Shown here in pieces: positions 1-6,064 of a stretch of 6,712 nucleotides of DNA. The notes under the pieces are model-generated. The model did not search any database. It was not told where the DNA came from and saw only the letters and a list, made by a program, of their open reading frames with translations. The position numbers were made by a program, and so were the translations under genes. The first letter of the stretch is position 1. Each line of letters opens with the position of its first letter. This DNA comes from an uncultured Bacilli bacterium (GTDB lineage: Bacteria; Bacillota_I; Bacilli_A; RF39; UBA660): contig CANROQ010000056.1 of assembly GCA_947632295.1 (NCBI GenBank), positions 1-6,712 on the forward strand, written 5' to 3'.

Positions 1-818
1 TTATTTAAATAACGATACATGATTAACATATATAAATCAGCCGCAATAAATTTACCATTTTCATCGACAATACCAACACGATCGGCATCACCATCGACTC
101 CAATACCAAAATCATAACCTAATTCGACAACTTTTTTACCTAAATCAACCATATTAGCAGGAATTGATGGATCTGGGTGATGATTTGGAAAATCGCCATC
201 ACTTTCACAATATAAAGGATAATATTCAACCCCTAAAGCATCAAAAATATCTTTGATAATAATAGAACCTGTTCCATTTCCACAATCTAAAACAACTCTT
301 AATTTACGTTTTCCAAAATTAATAGAATTAACTAGTAACTTAATATAATCTTCACGTAAATTTTCTTCTTTAACACAACCGTGGCCTTCATCAAAATTAC
401 CACTTAAAGTAAATTCCATAAAATCTTGAATTAATTTTCCATAAGCATTTCCAATCTTTTCAAATGATATTTTAAAACCATTATGTTCTTTAGGATTATG
501 ACTAGCTGTTATCATAATACCAGTTGGTGTATCATATTTTATTCGGCCATAATAATACATTGGTGTTGTTACTAGCCCTAAGTCAATAACATCACTACCA
601 CTATCGATTAAACCTTGAACTAAGGCTTTATGCAAAATTGGTGAAGAATGACGATTATCATAGCCAACAATCGTTTTATTACTATTATACTTTTTTATAT
701 AAGTACCAAAACTGCGACCAATCGTATAAGCAACATCTTCAGTTAAATCAGTACCATATATTCCTCTTATATCATATTCTCTAAAAATAGACTTATTGAT
801 TTCTTTTGTTATTTGCAC
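1..818 (-). CDS. Phosphomannomutase/phosphoglucomutase, N-terminal part (cut by window edge)
   Basis: Alpha-D-phosphohexomutase, interconverting hexose 6-phosphate and hexose 1-phosphate in the cytoplasm. The product feeds nucleotide-sugar synthesis for surface glycans. My translation of the minus strand gives 272 residues before the left edge; the family is usually about 450-460, so domain I and most of domain II are present while domains III and IV lie outside. An N-terminal FREYDIRGIYG is seen near residues 12-22. The catalytic phosphoserine loop TASHNP is at 104-109 (Ser106). The metal-binding loop DGDADR is at 242-247, and a DFPNHHPDPS stretch at 209-218 is typical of the ManB/AlgC branch. 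The start is GTG at 816-818, six bases after a strong GGAGGAG (825-831); no better ATG exists in frame. Mannose versus glucose preference cannot be read from this half. It is divergent from the kinase-like gene, with its own promoter in the 126-bp gap. Confidence 0.93.
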   Translation of the reverse strand, partial: MQITKEINKSIFREYDIRGIYGTDLTEDVAYTIGRSFGTYIKKYNSNKTIVGYDNRHSSPILHKALVQGLIDSGSDVIDLGLVTTPMYYYGRIKYDTPTGIMITASHNPKEHNGFKISFEKIGNAYGKLIQDFMEFTLSGNFDEGHGCVKEENLREDYIKLLVNSINFGKRKLRVVLDCGNGTGSIIIKDIFDALGVEYYPLYCESDGDFPNHHPDPSIPANMVDLGKKVVELGYDFGIGVDGDADRVGIVDENGKFIAADLYMLIMYRYLN

Positions 819-845
819 AAATAACTCCTCCTATCTTATATTTAA

Positions 846-873
846 ATTGTATCACAAAATAAGTAAAATTCAA
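846..873 (-). promoter_or_regulatory. Promoter of the phosphohexomutase gene
   Basis: On the minus strand, TTGAAT (868-873) is followed 16 bases later by TACAAT (846-851). A TG one base before the -10 makes an extended -10 (TGATACAAT). The start site would fall near 839, just upstream of the GGAGGAG ribosome binding site. Read from consensus matching only. Confidence 0.5.
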
Positions 874-889
874 AACATTAATGAGTAGG

Positions 890-918
890 TTGACTTTTCT
901 TATTTTTTCTATTATTAT
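890..918 (+). promoter_or_regulatory. Promoter of the kinase-like gene
   Basis: TTGACT (890-895) is followed after 17 bases by TATTAT (913-918). A perfect TATAAT overlaps at 916-921 but would need a 20-base spacer. The transcript would begin about 18 bases before the ATG at 945 and carry AAGGGATGA (930-937 region) as ribosome binding site. It is divergent from, and does not overlap, the promoter of the phosphohexomutase. Confidence 0.5.
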
Positions 919-944
919 AATCAAGAAAAAAGGGATGACAGTAT

Positions 945-1922
945 ATGAATGATTTTTATATTGATGAATTAAAACTTTCACAACTTAATAAAAGATTTTA
1001 TAAACTTGAAACTGAAAAAAATATAAGTATGAATGAGCAACTAAATTATGCTTTAAAAAATTGGAAAGATATAAATTATTTTAGCAATGAATTAATCATC
1101 TATGCATATAAAAATAATACTTTAGATATTCTTTTAAGCAATAAAAAATTTACTGACAAAATTATAAATTCACCTATTCCTTTAATTCATTTAAAAAATT
1201 TTACCCATCATAGTAGTGATATATATAATAAAATTCTAACAAAAATTAAAAATGACGAAATATATTGTCTAAATCAAATAATTGATTTTACTATAAAAAA
1301 AGACATTATAGAGGAAATAGACGAACAACAATTACAATTATTAAAAGAAATCTTTTACTTAATTATTAAGGAAATTTCCGAAAATGAAAAAACACCTATT
1401 TACAATCTTCAATTAATTGGACAAGGACAATTTTCAGATGTTTACCTCTTAAACAACAAAATAATCAAATTAGGAACAACTAGACTTACTACAACTTTCC
1501 CTAATAATCCCTATATTATAAAACCATTATTACGTAAAAAATTCCCAATCGATGATCAAAACAATTCACTTTTTATTGAAGTTTGTGAAAAAATTAAAAC
1601 TGACTGTTGTGAATTTGAAGATGTTAAAAAATTATATAATAAATTAAGAACACTAGGATTAGTATGGATGGATCCTAAAAAAAGTAATATTGGAAAATTG
1701 ATTAACGATAATCAAATTTATTGGCAAAAAAATTTAAAACCATGTGATAAGGCTCTTCTACTCGATACTTATCGTGGAACCGATAAATTAAAAGCAGGCG
1801 ACGCTATTATATGTGATGCCGATTATATTTATGATGAAAATAATCCCAAAGTTGATTTTAATCGTGTTCGTGATTTTGAACTATCTTATCGTTTAGAAAA
1901 AAGATTAACAAAAAGAACTTAA
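945..1922 (+). CDS. Protein-kinase-like protein with an N-terminal helical region
   Basis: 325 residues. The C-terminal half has a reduced protein-kinase/aminoglycoside-phosphotransferase-like fold signature. A glycine-rich loop IGQGQFSDVY lies at 158-167 and a candidate ATP-anchoring lysine is K175 in KIIKLG. A catalytic-loop-like MDPKKSN sits at 242-248 (D243, N248), and a DFG-equivalent CDADYIY at 290-296 (D291/D293). Key phosphotransfer positions are therefore kept, so activity is plausible, but the spacing from loop to catalytic Asp (about 75 residues) is short and the substrate-binding lobe is small. Residues 1-150 are Lys/Asn/Ile-rich, predicted helical, and match no family I recognise. 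There is no signal peptide or membrane span, so it is probably cytoplasmic. The gene stands alone between its own promoter and a hairpin that begins before its stop codon. Substrate unknown; a protein kinase or a small-molecule kinase are both possible. Confidence 0.75.
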   Translation: MNDFYIDELKLSQLNKRFYKLETEKNISMNEQLNYALKNWKDINYFSNELIIYAYKNNTLDILLSNKKFTDKIINSPIPLIHLKNFTHHSSDIYNKILTKIKNDEIYCLNQIIDFTIKKDIIEEIDEQQLQLLKEIFYLIIKEISENEKTPIYNLQLIGQGQFSDVYLLNNKIIKLGTTRLTTTFPNNPYIIKPLLRKKFPIDDQNNSLFIEVCEKIKTDCCEFEDVKKLYNKLRTLGLVWMDPKKSNIGKLINDNQIYWQKNLKPCDKALLLDTYRGTDKLKAGDAIICDADYIYDENNPKVDFNRVRDFELSYRLEKRLTKRT

Positions 1923-1942
1923 ATGCAATTTTAAGTTCTTTT
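1911..1942 (+). terminator. Intrinsic terminator of the kinase-like gene
   Basis: A perfect 13-bp stem (1911-1923 with 1930-1942) encloses a 6-base loop TGCAAT and ends in TTTT ATTT. The left arm includes the last codons and the TAA stop (1920-1922), so the hairpin is partly inside the coding sequence. It separates this gene from the methyltransferase gene downstream. Confidence 0.75.
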
Positions 1943-2017
1943 ATTTGAATATTTATTATAGTCCCAATAGAAAATATTTATTAATTAATAATCATATAAT
2001 TAAGTTAAGGGGGAATT

Positions 2018-2944
2018 ATGAATATAATTGATAAAAAATTTAATACTCTAACAAATACTATAAAAAAACAAACTTTAGAAGAAGTCTATAATACTATCTA
2101 TGATAATTTCTTTAAAATAAATAGTAGTATTCAAAAATCACTAGAAGATTACTTTGATAAATTTGATTACTGGGGTAAACTAAACATAAAAGATAATAAT
2201 TTTGAAGAATTGAACAATCGAGCCATTTCCTTAAAAGAACATATTGAAGATTACATATGGCTTTATAACAAATTAGAAGATTATCGGTCTAAAAAATTAC
2301 TATTTGCCATTTTAAATAATTGGTATCAATTTGATTTTAATACTCTAAATACTAGCATTGAAAAAAATTATCCACATTATTTTGATTTAGATATTGTCAA
2401 ATGTGATAAGAATGAAATCTTCGTCGATTTAGGAGCCTATATTGGCGATACCATAGCCGATTACCTAAACTATTATGGACTAGATAACTATAAAAAAATT
2501 TACTGCTATGAAATAACTAATGAAAGTTTTAATGCACTTCAAAACAATTTATCTAAATTTGATAATATTGAATTTCGAAAAAAAGCTGTTTCTAATCAAG
2601 AAGGTAAAATATTTATAAAAGAAAGTAATGTCGACCCATCAGCAAACACAATTAGCACAAATGGTAATATTTCCATTGAAACAGTAACTATCGATAATGA
2701 TATTAAAGAAGATGTCACAATGATAAAAATGGATATCGAAGGTGCTGAAGAAAAAGCCTTATTAGGTTGTCAAAAACAAATTATAAAAAATAAGCCAAAA
2801 CTATTAATTTCTGTATATCATAATCATGAAGATTTATGGAAAATTCCAAGAATGATTAGTAATATGAAGTCTAATTATAAATTTTATCTAAGATACTATG
2901 GTAATAATATTTTCCCAACTGAAATCGTTTTAATAGCAGTCTAA
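2018..2944 (+). CDS. FkbM-family SAM-dependent methyltransferase
   Basis: 308 residues. The C-terminal 180 residues carry the FkbM methyltransferase pattern. The SAM-binding motif I is FVDLGAYIGDT at 135-145. An acidic end of the next strand (YE, 164-165) probably contacts the ribose of SAM. The hallmark IKMDIEGAE is at 236-244, then LLISVYHNHEDLW at 262-274, and a final strand pair ends near TEIVLIA (301-307). FkbM enzymes mostly O-methylate sugars or polyketides; here the acceptor is unknown, and a surface glycan is only a guess. Residues 1-130 form an extra, mostly helical N-terminal region without a recognised domain. No signal peptide or membrane span is visible, so it is cytoplasmic. 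ATG 2018 follows a very strong AAGGGGG (2007-2013). It is separated from the upstream kinase-like gene by a terminator, so they are probably separate transcripts; no convincing promoter was found in the 95-bp gap, although TATAAT occurs at 1995-2000. Confidence 0.88.
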   Translation: MNIIDKKFNTLTNTIKKQTLEEVYNTIYDNFFKINSSIQKSLEDYFDKFDYWGKLNIKDNNFEELNNRAISLKEHIEDYIWLYNKLEDYRSKKLLFAILNNWYQFDFNTLNTSIEKNYPHYFDLDIVKCDKNEIFVDLGAYIGDTIADYLNYYGLDNYKKIYCYEITNESFNALQNNLSKFDNIEFRKKAVSNQEGKIFIKESNVDPSANTISTNGNISIETVTIDNDIKEDVTMIKMDIEGAEEKALLGCQKQIIKNKPKLLISVYHNHEDLWKIPRMISNMKSNYKFYLRYYGNNIFPTEIVLIAV

Positions 2945-2966
2945 AATGTAGAATCTACATTTTTTT
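2943..2966. terminator. Hairpin terminator between convergent genes
   Basis: AAAATGTAG (2943-2951) pairs with CTACATTTT (2955-2963) over a three-base loop, followed by more T. The T-run favours termination of the methyltransferase gene. The AAAA on the left arm gives a shorter T-run for the minus strand, so it could also end the membrane-protein gene, which stops 3 bases away. Confidence 0.7.
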
Positions 2967-2968
2967 GT

Positions 2969-3661
2969 TTAATGATAATATAAGTGAATAAAAATTGCAA
3001 TAAAAGCAAACATATTAAATAAAAAACTTAAATATATAGGCCATTCACGTTTCTTATGATTATCTTTAATTAAACGATATATTTCTATAACTAATAGGCA
3101 AACATTTAAAACTATAAACCATATTATATTGGAATTAAAACCACCCATAAAACCAATAGTAGGAATTAATGTCCCAATACTAATAATGCAACAAATAATA
3201 CTTACTAAATTATAATGTGAACTTTGCTTTTCGACATTTAACATACGATAAACAAAAATTAAACCAAGTCCTATACAAAAATACAAACTATTTTGAACTA
3301 AATAATACATATTTAATGTTTTACTATTTTCTATTATCGATAAAGACATATTACTATAAATTTTAATTAAATCCTTATAATATTCAGAATTATATAAAAA
3401 ACCTTGATCATAAATAGTTACAATAAATACAAAATTCATAATTAACAATAAAAAGATACATAAAATATTATAAATAATATTATGATTAATTTTATTATGT
3501 CGCAATAAATCTTTTAAAAATAAACTTGAAAATATCGCCAATAATATTAAGTAAATAACATAAATCATGTGTGAAAGCCCAAAAATTCTAATATATAAAA
3601 TATTAAGTATAATCAATAAAACTGTTAAAAGACTTTTTATAATATTTAAAAATTTATACAT
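2969..3661 (-). CDS. Seven-span membrane protein coupled to a membrane-bound HTH regulator
   Basis: 230 residues, unrecognised family. Hydrophobic segments lie at about 7-27, 31-50, 62-83, 119-138, 151-172, 177-197 and 208-228. Positive charges cluster in KDLLRHNK (50-57), YRMLNVEK (138-145) and RLIKDNHKKRE (196-206). This supports seven spans with the N-terminus inside and the C-terminus outside, and one larger outside loop at 84-118. No enzyme or transporter motif is visible. Its ATG (3659-3661) overlaps the last 8 bases of the upstream regulator gene (ATGTATAA). An AGGTGAT ribosome binding site lies inside that gene's 3' end, so the two are translated together and presumably function together. 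A role as partner or target of the regulator is inference from gene order only. Confidence 0.8.
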   Translation of the reverse strand: MYKFLNIIKSLLTVLLIILNILYIRIFGLSHMIYVIYLILLAIFSSLFLKDLLRHNKINHNIIYNILCIFLLLIMNFVFIVTIYDQGFLYNSEYYKDLIKIYSNMSLSIIENSKTLNMYYLVQNSLYFCIGLGLIFVYRMLNVEKQSSHYNLVSIICCIISIGTLIPTIGFMGGFNSNIIWFIVLNVCLLVIEIYRLIKDNHKKREWPIYLSFLFNMFAFIAIFIHLYYH

Positions 3662-4538
3662 TTATATCACCTATTTCTAGAATTAATTGTGTCAAATAAT
3701 AAGAAGAATTTATTACATATCTAATATTAAATATCTTTTGAGAAAAACTTAATTTTTCAATATTTATATTAAAATATATATCTTTAGATAAATTAGACAA
3801 ATATATATTAGATAAGCCAATTTGATATACTTTACGATAATCATTCATCATAGGATTATATTTTTTTAAAATCTCTATTAACTTATTATTATCTACAATA
3901 GGTATACTACATAAATCTAAAAAATAAGTATCATTTAAATTAAAATTTTTCTTATCACTTAAATTTAATATAGGACATTTTTTATAAAAATCAAAACTAG
4001 AATTCAAAATTGTAACTATTTCATTATAATCTTCATTACTAAATATTCCTTGATTACTTTTTATAATTGCAACATTATTGTTTGTTTTTTCAATTGTTGA
4101 CTTTAGATCATCAGTAAAAATATCATTAAAATCATATTCGAATGTTGAATGTAAATAAATCATATGATTTATATTTAAAACGATTAAATAAATTCCTAAA
4201 ATAACTGTAAATATCTCAATAATTTTCGAACAAAATTTTTTTAAATTTCTTATATTACTATTAGTTGTATAATCAACTGTATCTTTTACATAATCATTTA
4301 CATCTACAACTTTAATGACCTCATCTTCAATCATTCTACCTTTTAAAATTTCTAATATCGATACCTCTAATTCTTTTGAAAGTAATTCTAAGATAGATAC
4401 ATCAGGGCATCCTAAACCTCTTTCCCATTTTGACACAGCCTTATCTGTAACATTCAACCTCTTGGCTAATTCTTTTTGAGTTAAACCTTTTTCTTTTCTT
4501 TTTTGCGCAATAAAAATACCTATTTTATCATAATTCAC
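3654..4538 (-). CDS. Membrane-anchored XRE-family transcriptional regulator with extracytoplasmic domain
   Basis: From GTG at 4536-4538 the protein has 294 residues. Residues about 5-60 are a Cro/CI-type helix-turn-helix domain: AQKRKEKGLTQKELAKRL, then the recognition helix VTDKAVSKWERG, then GCPDVSILELLSKEL. A linker of about 45 residues leads to one hydrophobic span (about residues 108-128, IFTVILGIYLIVLNI), followed by about 165 residues that should lie outside the membrane. This is the layout of a one-component sensor that binds DNA while tethered to the membrane. The outside domain matches nothing I know; it has cysteines at 188 and 210. Start choice: an in-frame GTG at 4545-4547 lies within GAGGTGAT, which is better read as the ribosome binding site for the GTG five bases further on. 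It overlaps the seven-span protein gene by 8 bp and has its own promoter with a palindrome over the -35 box, suggesting autoregulation. Confidence 0.85.
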   Translation of the reverse strand: MNYDKIGIFIAQKRKEKGLTQKELAKRLNVTDKAVSKWERGLGCPDVSILELLSKELEVSILEILKGRMIEDEVIKVVDVNDYVKDTVDYTTNSNIRNLKKFCSKIIEIFTVILGIYLIVLNINHMIYLHSTFEYDFNDIFTDDLKSTIEKTNNNVAIIKSNQGIFSNEDYNEIVTILNSSFDFYKKCPILNLSDKKNFNLNDTYFLDLCSIPIVDNNKLIEILKKYNPMMNDYRKVYQIGLSNIYLSNLSKDIYFNINIEKLSFSQKIFNIRYVINSSYYLTQLILEIGDINV

Positions 4539-4560
4539 ATATATCACCTCTATTACAAAA

Positions 4561-4589
4561 AGTATAACGATAAAATTTTATTTTCGCAA
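4561..4589 (-). promoter_or_regulatory. Promoter of the regulator-membrane protein operon
   Basis: On the minus strand TTGCGA (4584-4589), 17 bases, TATACT (4561-4566). The start site would be near 4554, so the leader is short and consists almost only of the GAGGTGAT ribosome binding site before the GTG at 4538. Confidence 0.6.
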
Positions 4590-4599
4590 CCGACGAAAA
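4581..4599. promoter_or_regulatory. Possible operator over the -35 box
   Basis: Inverted repeat with 6-bp arms, TTTTCG (4581-4586) and CGAAAA (4594-4599), 7 bases apart, covering the -35 element of the regulator operon. Its size and place suit a dimeric HTH regulator, most simply the product of this same operon. The arms are short, so chance is not excluded in this AT-rich sequence, although CpG-containing arms are rarer here. Confidence 0.35.
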
Positions 4600-4606
4600 G
4601 TAGAAT

Positions 4607-4640
4607 AAAAAAAATTATGACCATAAATTATCATAATTTT
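4607..4640 (-). terminator. Intrinsic terminator of the 80-residue protein gene
   Basis: On the minus strand a perfect 10-bp stem (4631-4640 with 4611-4620) encloses a 10-base loop and runs into eight T (4607-4614 on the plus strand are A). It lies 19 bases past the stop at 4660 and just ahead of the promoter of the regulator operon, so the two minus-strand units are transcribed separately. Confidence 0.75.
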
Positions 4641-4659
4641 CATGTATTTAATTTCATTT

Positions 4660-4902
4660 TTAGTCCAAACTATTATTATACATATTACTAATTTCTAATT
4701 CTATTTCGCGATAAATTTTTATTTTTTTATCTTCTAATTCTTCGACTATATTTTGTTCAAAATGATTATTTTTTAGCAAAAAAATAGTTTTATCAATATA
4801 ATTGATATACCTAAATAATAAAGACAAATAACTATTATTTATATAATCAAATTGACACCTAGTAATATCTCGATATGGCATATCACAAATTACTTTTTTC
4901 AT
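4660..4902 (-). CDS. Small protein of unknown function, divergent from an XRE regulator
   Basis: 80 residues (MKKVICDMPYRDITRC at the start), unrecognised. The sequence has no membrane span or signal peptide and looks helical. The second half (about 37-76) is charged, with LEDKKIKIYREIELEI, and may form a helical hairpin or short coiled coil. It contains two cysteines (C6, C16). The start ATG at 4900-4902 is preceded by GTAGG at a workable distance. It has the best promoter in the window (TTGACT-17-TATAAT), with a palindrome in the spacer, and a clean terminator, so it is a real transcription unit. The divergent neighbour encodes a small Cro/CI-type repressor, which probably controls it. Its own function cannot be told from the sequence; a toxin-antitoxin-like or regulatory partner is conceivable but unsupported. 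Confidence 0.7.
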   Translation of the reverse strand: MKKVICDMPYRDITRCQFDYINNSYLSLLFRYINYIDKTIFLLKNNHFEQNIVEELEDKKIKIYREIELEISNMYNNSLD

Positions 4903-4939
4903 CTACATAGCCTACTTTCAAAAATAAATATCTAAATAT

Positions 4940-4968
4940 ATTATACTGGTTATATAACCAATAGTCAA
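4940..4968 (-). promoter_or_regulatory. Strong promoter of the 80-residue protein gene
   Basis: On the minus strand TTGACT (4963-4968), a 17-base spacer, and a perfect TATAAT (4940-4945). The start would be near 4933, giving a leader of about 30 bases before the ATG at 4902. Confidence 0.75.
4947..4960. promoter_or_regulatory. Palindromic operator inside the promoter spacer
   Basis: TGGTTATATAACCA is a perfect 14-bp palindrome. It occupies 14 of the 17 bases between the -35 and -10 of the minus-strand promoter, so a protein bound there would block RNA polymerase. The obvious candidate is the small HTH protein encoded divergently at 5003-5269. Confidence 0.6.
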
Positions 4969-4982
4969 CAAACCGCGAACGC

Positions 4983-4991
4983 TGATAAGAT
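4983..4991 (+). promoter_or_regulatory. Possible extended -10 promoter of the small HTH gene
   Basis: TGATAAGAT matches an extended -10 (TGnTAnnAT), with no recognisable -35 upstream. It would start transcription near 4998, leaving almost no leader before ATG 5003 or about 20 bases before ATG 5018. Weak evidence. Confidence 0.25.
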
Positions 4992-5002
4992 TATTTATAA
5001 GG

Positions 5003-5269
5003 ATGGCAGTTGATTTTATGAATGAAATTACAAAAGTCAAAATTGAAAATGGATACTATCTATTTAAACTAGGCAAAATTTTAACTGATAAAAATATTAG
5101 TATTAATAAACTTATGCGTGATACTAATACTGATTTTAAAGTTATTAAAAGAATAATGGATGGTAGAGCAATTAAACTAGATACTTTTGTTATTGCTAGA
5201 CTATGTAATTATCTAAATTGCAGTATTACTGATATTGTTGAATATATAAATGAACCAAAAGATGAATAA
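5003..5269 (+). CDS. Small Cro/CI-type HTH regulator
   Basis: 88 residues from ATG 5003, or 83 from ATG 5018. The fold is a compact five-helix Cro/CI HTH domain of the YozG-like/HTH_26 type. Helices two and three are INKLMRDTNTDFKVIKRIMDG (about residues 33-53, 88-residue numbering), then LDTFVIARLCNYLNCSITDIVEYI (59-82), closely following the known 'L-x-x-L-C-x-x-L-x-C-x-x-x-D-I-x-E-Y' ending of small repressors. There is no extra domain. Start: AAGG (4999-5002) abuts ATG 5003, too close to serve it, while it lies 15 bases from ATG 5018, rather far. ATG 5018 (MNEITKVKI) fits homologues of this size better, but I cannot settle it. It probably represses the divergent small-protein gene, and perhaps itself, through the palindrome at 4947-4960. 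A hairpin terminator follows its stop. Confidence 0.88.
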   Translation: MAVDFMNEITKVKIENGYYLFKLGKILTDKNISINKLMRDTNTDFKVIKRIMDGRAIKLDTFVIARLCNYLNCSITDIVEYINEPKDE

Positions 5270-5274
5270 TTATT

Positions 5275-5305
5275 AATGTTAATGCAATTGCATTAACATT
5301 TTTTT
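5275..5305 (+). terminator. Intrinsic terminator of the small HTH gene
   Basis: A 26-bp perfect palindrome (5275-5300): an 11-bp stem starting AATGTTAATGC, an AATT loop, the mirrored arm, then T through 5305. It starts 5 bases after the TAA stop. Confidence 0.85.
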
Positions 5306-5371
5306 ATGTCCACATGTTCTATTTTTAATATATAAAAATATAATTATATAAAAAAGAAAGGATAAAATATA

Positions 5372-6064
5372 ATGGATGAGATTGTCGGTTATAAATTAGA
5401 TTTTGTCATACCTAAAGGTGATAAGGGTGATGAAGGTCCTCAAGGTGAACCGGGACCAAAAGGCGATATTGGTCAAATAGGACCCAAAGGAGATAAAGGT
5501 GATACTGGTCCGCGTGGTGAACAAGGAATTAAAGGAGATCAAGGGCCTCGTGGCGAACAAGGAATTCAGGGAAATGTTGGACCAACGGGACCAAAAGGTG
5601 ATAAAGGAGAGCCAGGACAGTCAGCATTTACACTTAGTGCCTATGGTGGAAAATATAATAATACTCAAATGAATATTCAGGCAAACATAATTGGTGCTTG
5701 GACACAAATACCACTTCCTAATTCTATGCCAAGTATAAATGCTAACGAAAGTGAAAATAGTGACCTTAAATTAGAGCAAGATGGTATTTATGAAATCAAT
5801 TTCTTTGTAAACTTTTCGACTGATAAAAATACTACAGTTACACTAATTGCCCGTCAAAATGAAACAAATATTCCATCAACTGTTGTAACAAAAAAAGTAA
5901 GTGCCAACCAAGAAGAAATTTTTTCTGGTAACACTTACGTTGAATTAAAAGCCGATGATAAAATCGATTTAGCAATTTCTGCTAATGATGAAAATGTAAC
6001 TATTAATTTTAACCAAGGAATGAATGCTAGTTTAACTGTAAAAAAAATTGATGAGGCTGAATAA
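5372..6064 (+). CDS. Collagen-like protein with C-terminal beta-sandwich (C1q/TNF- or BclA-like) domain
   Basis: 230 residues in three parts. Residues 1-15 form a short strand ending in LDFVIPK. Residues 16-84 are 23 consecutive Gly-X-Y triplets without interruption, rich in KGD, KGE, PKG and PRG. Such Lys-Gly-Asp/Glu pairs are known to stabilise bacterial triple helices that lack hydroxyproline. Residues about 86-230 form a beta-rich domain with GIYEINFFVNFS (about 138-149) and a final NASLTVKKID. This resembles the C1q/TNF-like trimerising head of BclA-type and other bacterial collagen-like proteins. The product should be a homotrimeric rod with a globular head. There is no signal peptide, LPXTG or membrane anchor, so how it leaves the cell or whether it stays inside is open. 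GAAAGGA (5356-5362) lies 9 bases from the ATG. It is convergent with a second collagen-like gene across a shared hairpin. Confidence 0.9.
   Translation: MDEIVGYKLDFVIPKGDKGDEGPQGEPGPKGDIGQIGPKGDKGDTGPRGEQGIKGDQGPRGEQGIQGNVGPTGPKGDKGEPGQSAFTLSAYGGKYNNTQMNIQANIIGAWTQIPLPNSMPSINANESENSDLKLEQDGIYEINFFVNFSTDKNTTVTLIARQNETNIPSTVVTKKVSANQEEIFSGNTYVELKADDKIDLAISANDENVTINFNQGMNASLTVKKIDEAE

Noticed and set aside
793..981. 62-residue minus-strand frame across the divergent promoter region
   Set aside because: It overlaps the phosphohexomutase start in another frame, covers both promoters and the kinase-like gene start, and has no ribosome binding site.
945..2944. Kinase-like gene plus methyltransferase as a two-gene defence or modification operon
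   Set aside because: A 13-bp terminator hairpin lies between them, and FkbM enzymes act on small molecules or glycans rather than DNA; nothing links the two functionally.
4503..4691. 62-residue plus-strand frame
   Set aside because: It lies over the regulator's start, its promoter, its palindrome and the terminator of the 80-residue gene on the opposite strand; no ribosome binding site.
4947..4960. Palindrome as a phage or plasmid attachment or origin site
   Set aside because: Single copy, no integrase or replication gene nearby, and its position inside a promoter spacer explains it as an operator.
5275..5300. 26-bp perfect palindrome as an operator or recombination site
   Set aside because: It follows a stop codon by 5 bases and runs into a T tract, which is fully explained by an intrinsic terminator.
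5417..5623. Glycine-triplet DNA as a CRISPR array or satellite repeat
   Set aside because: The periodicity is 9 bases of coding Gly-X-Y with variable X and Y; there are no constant repeats with unique spacers.
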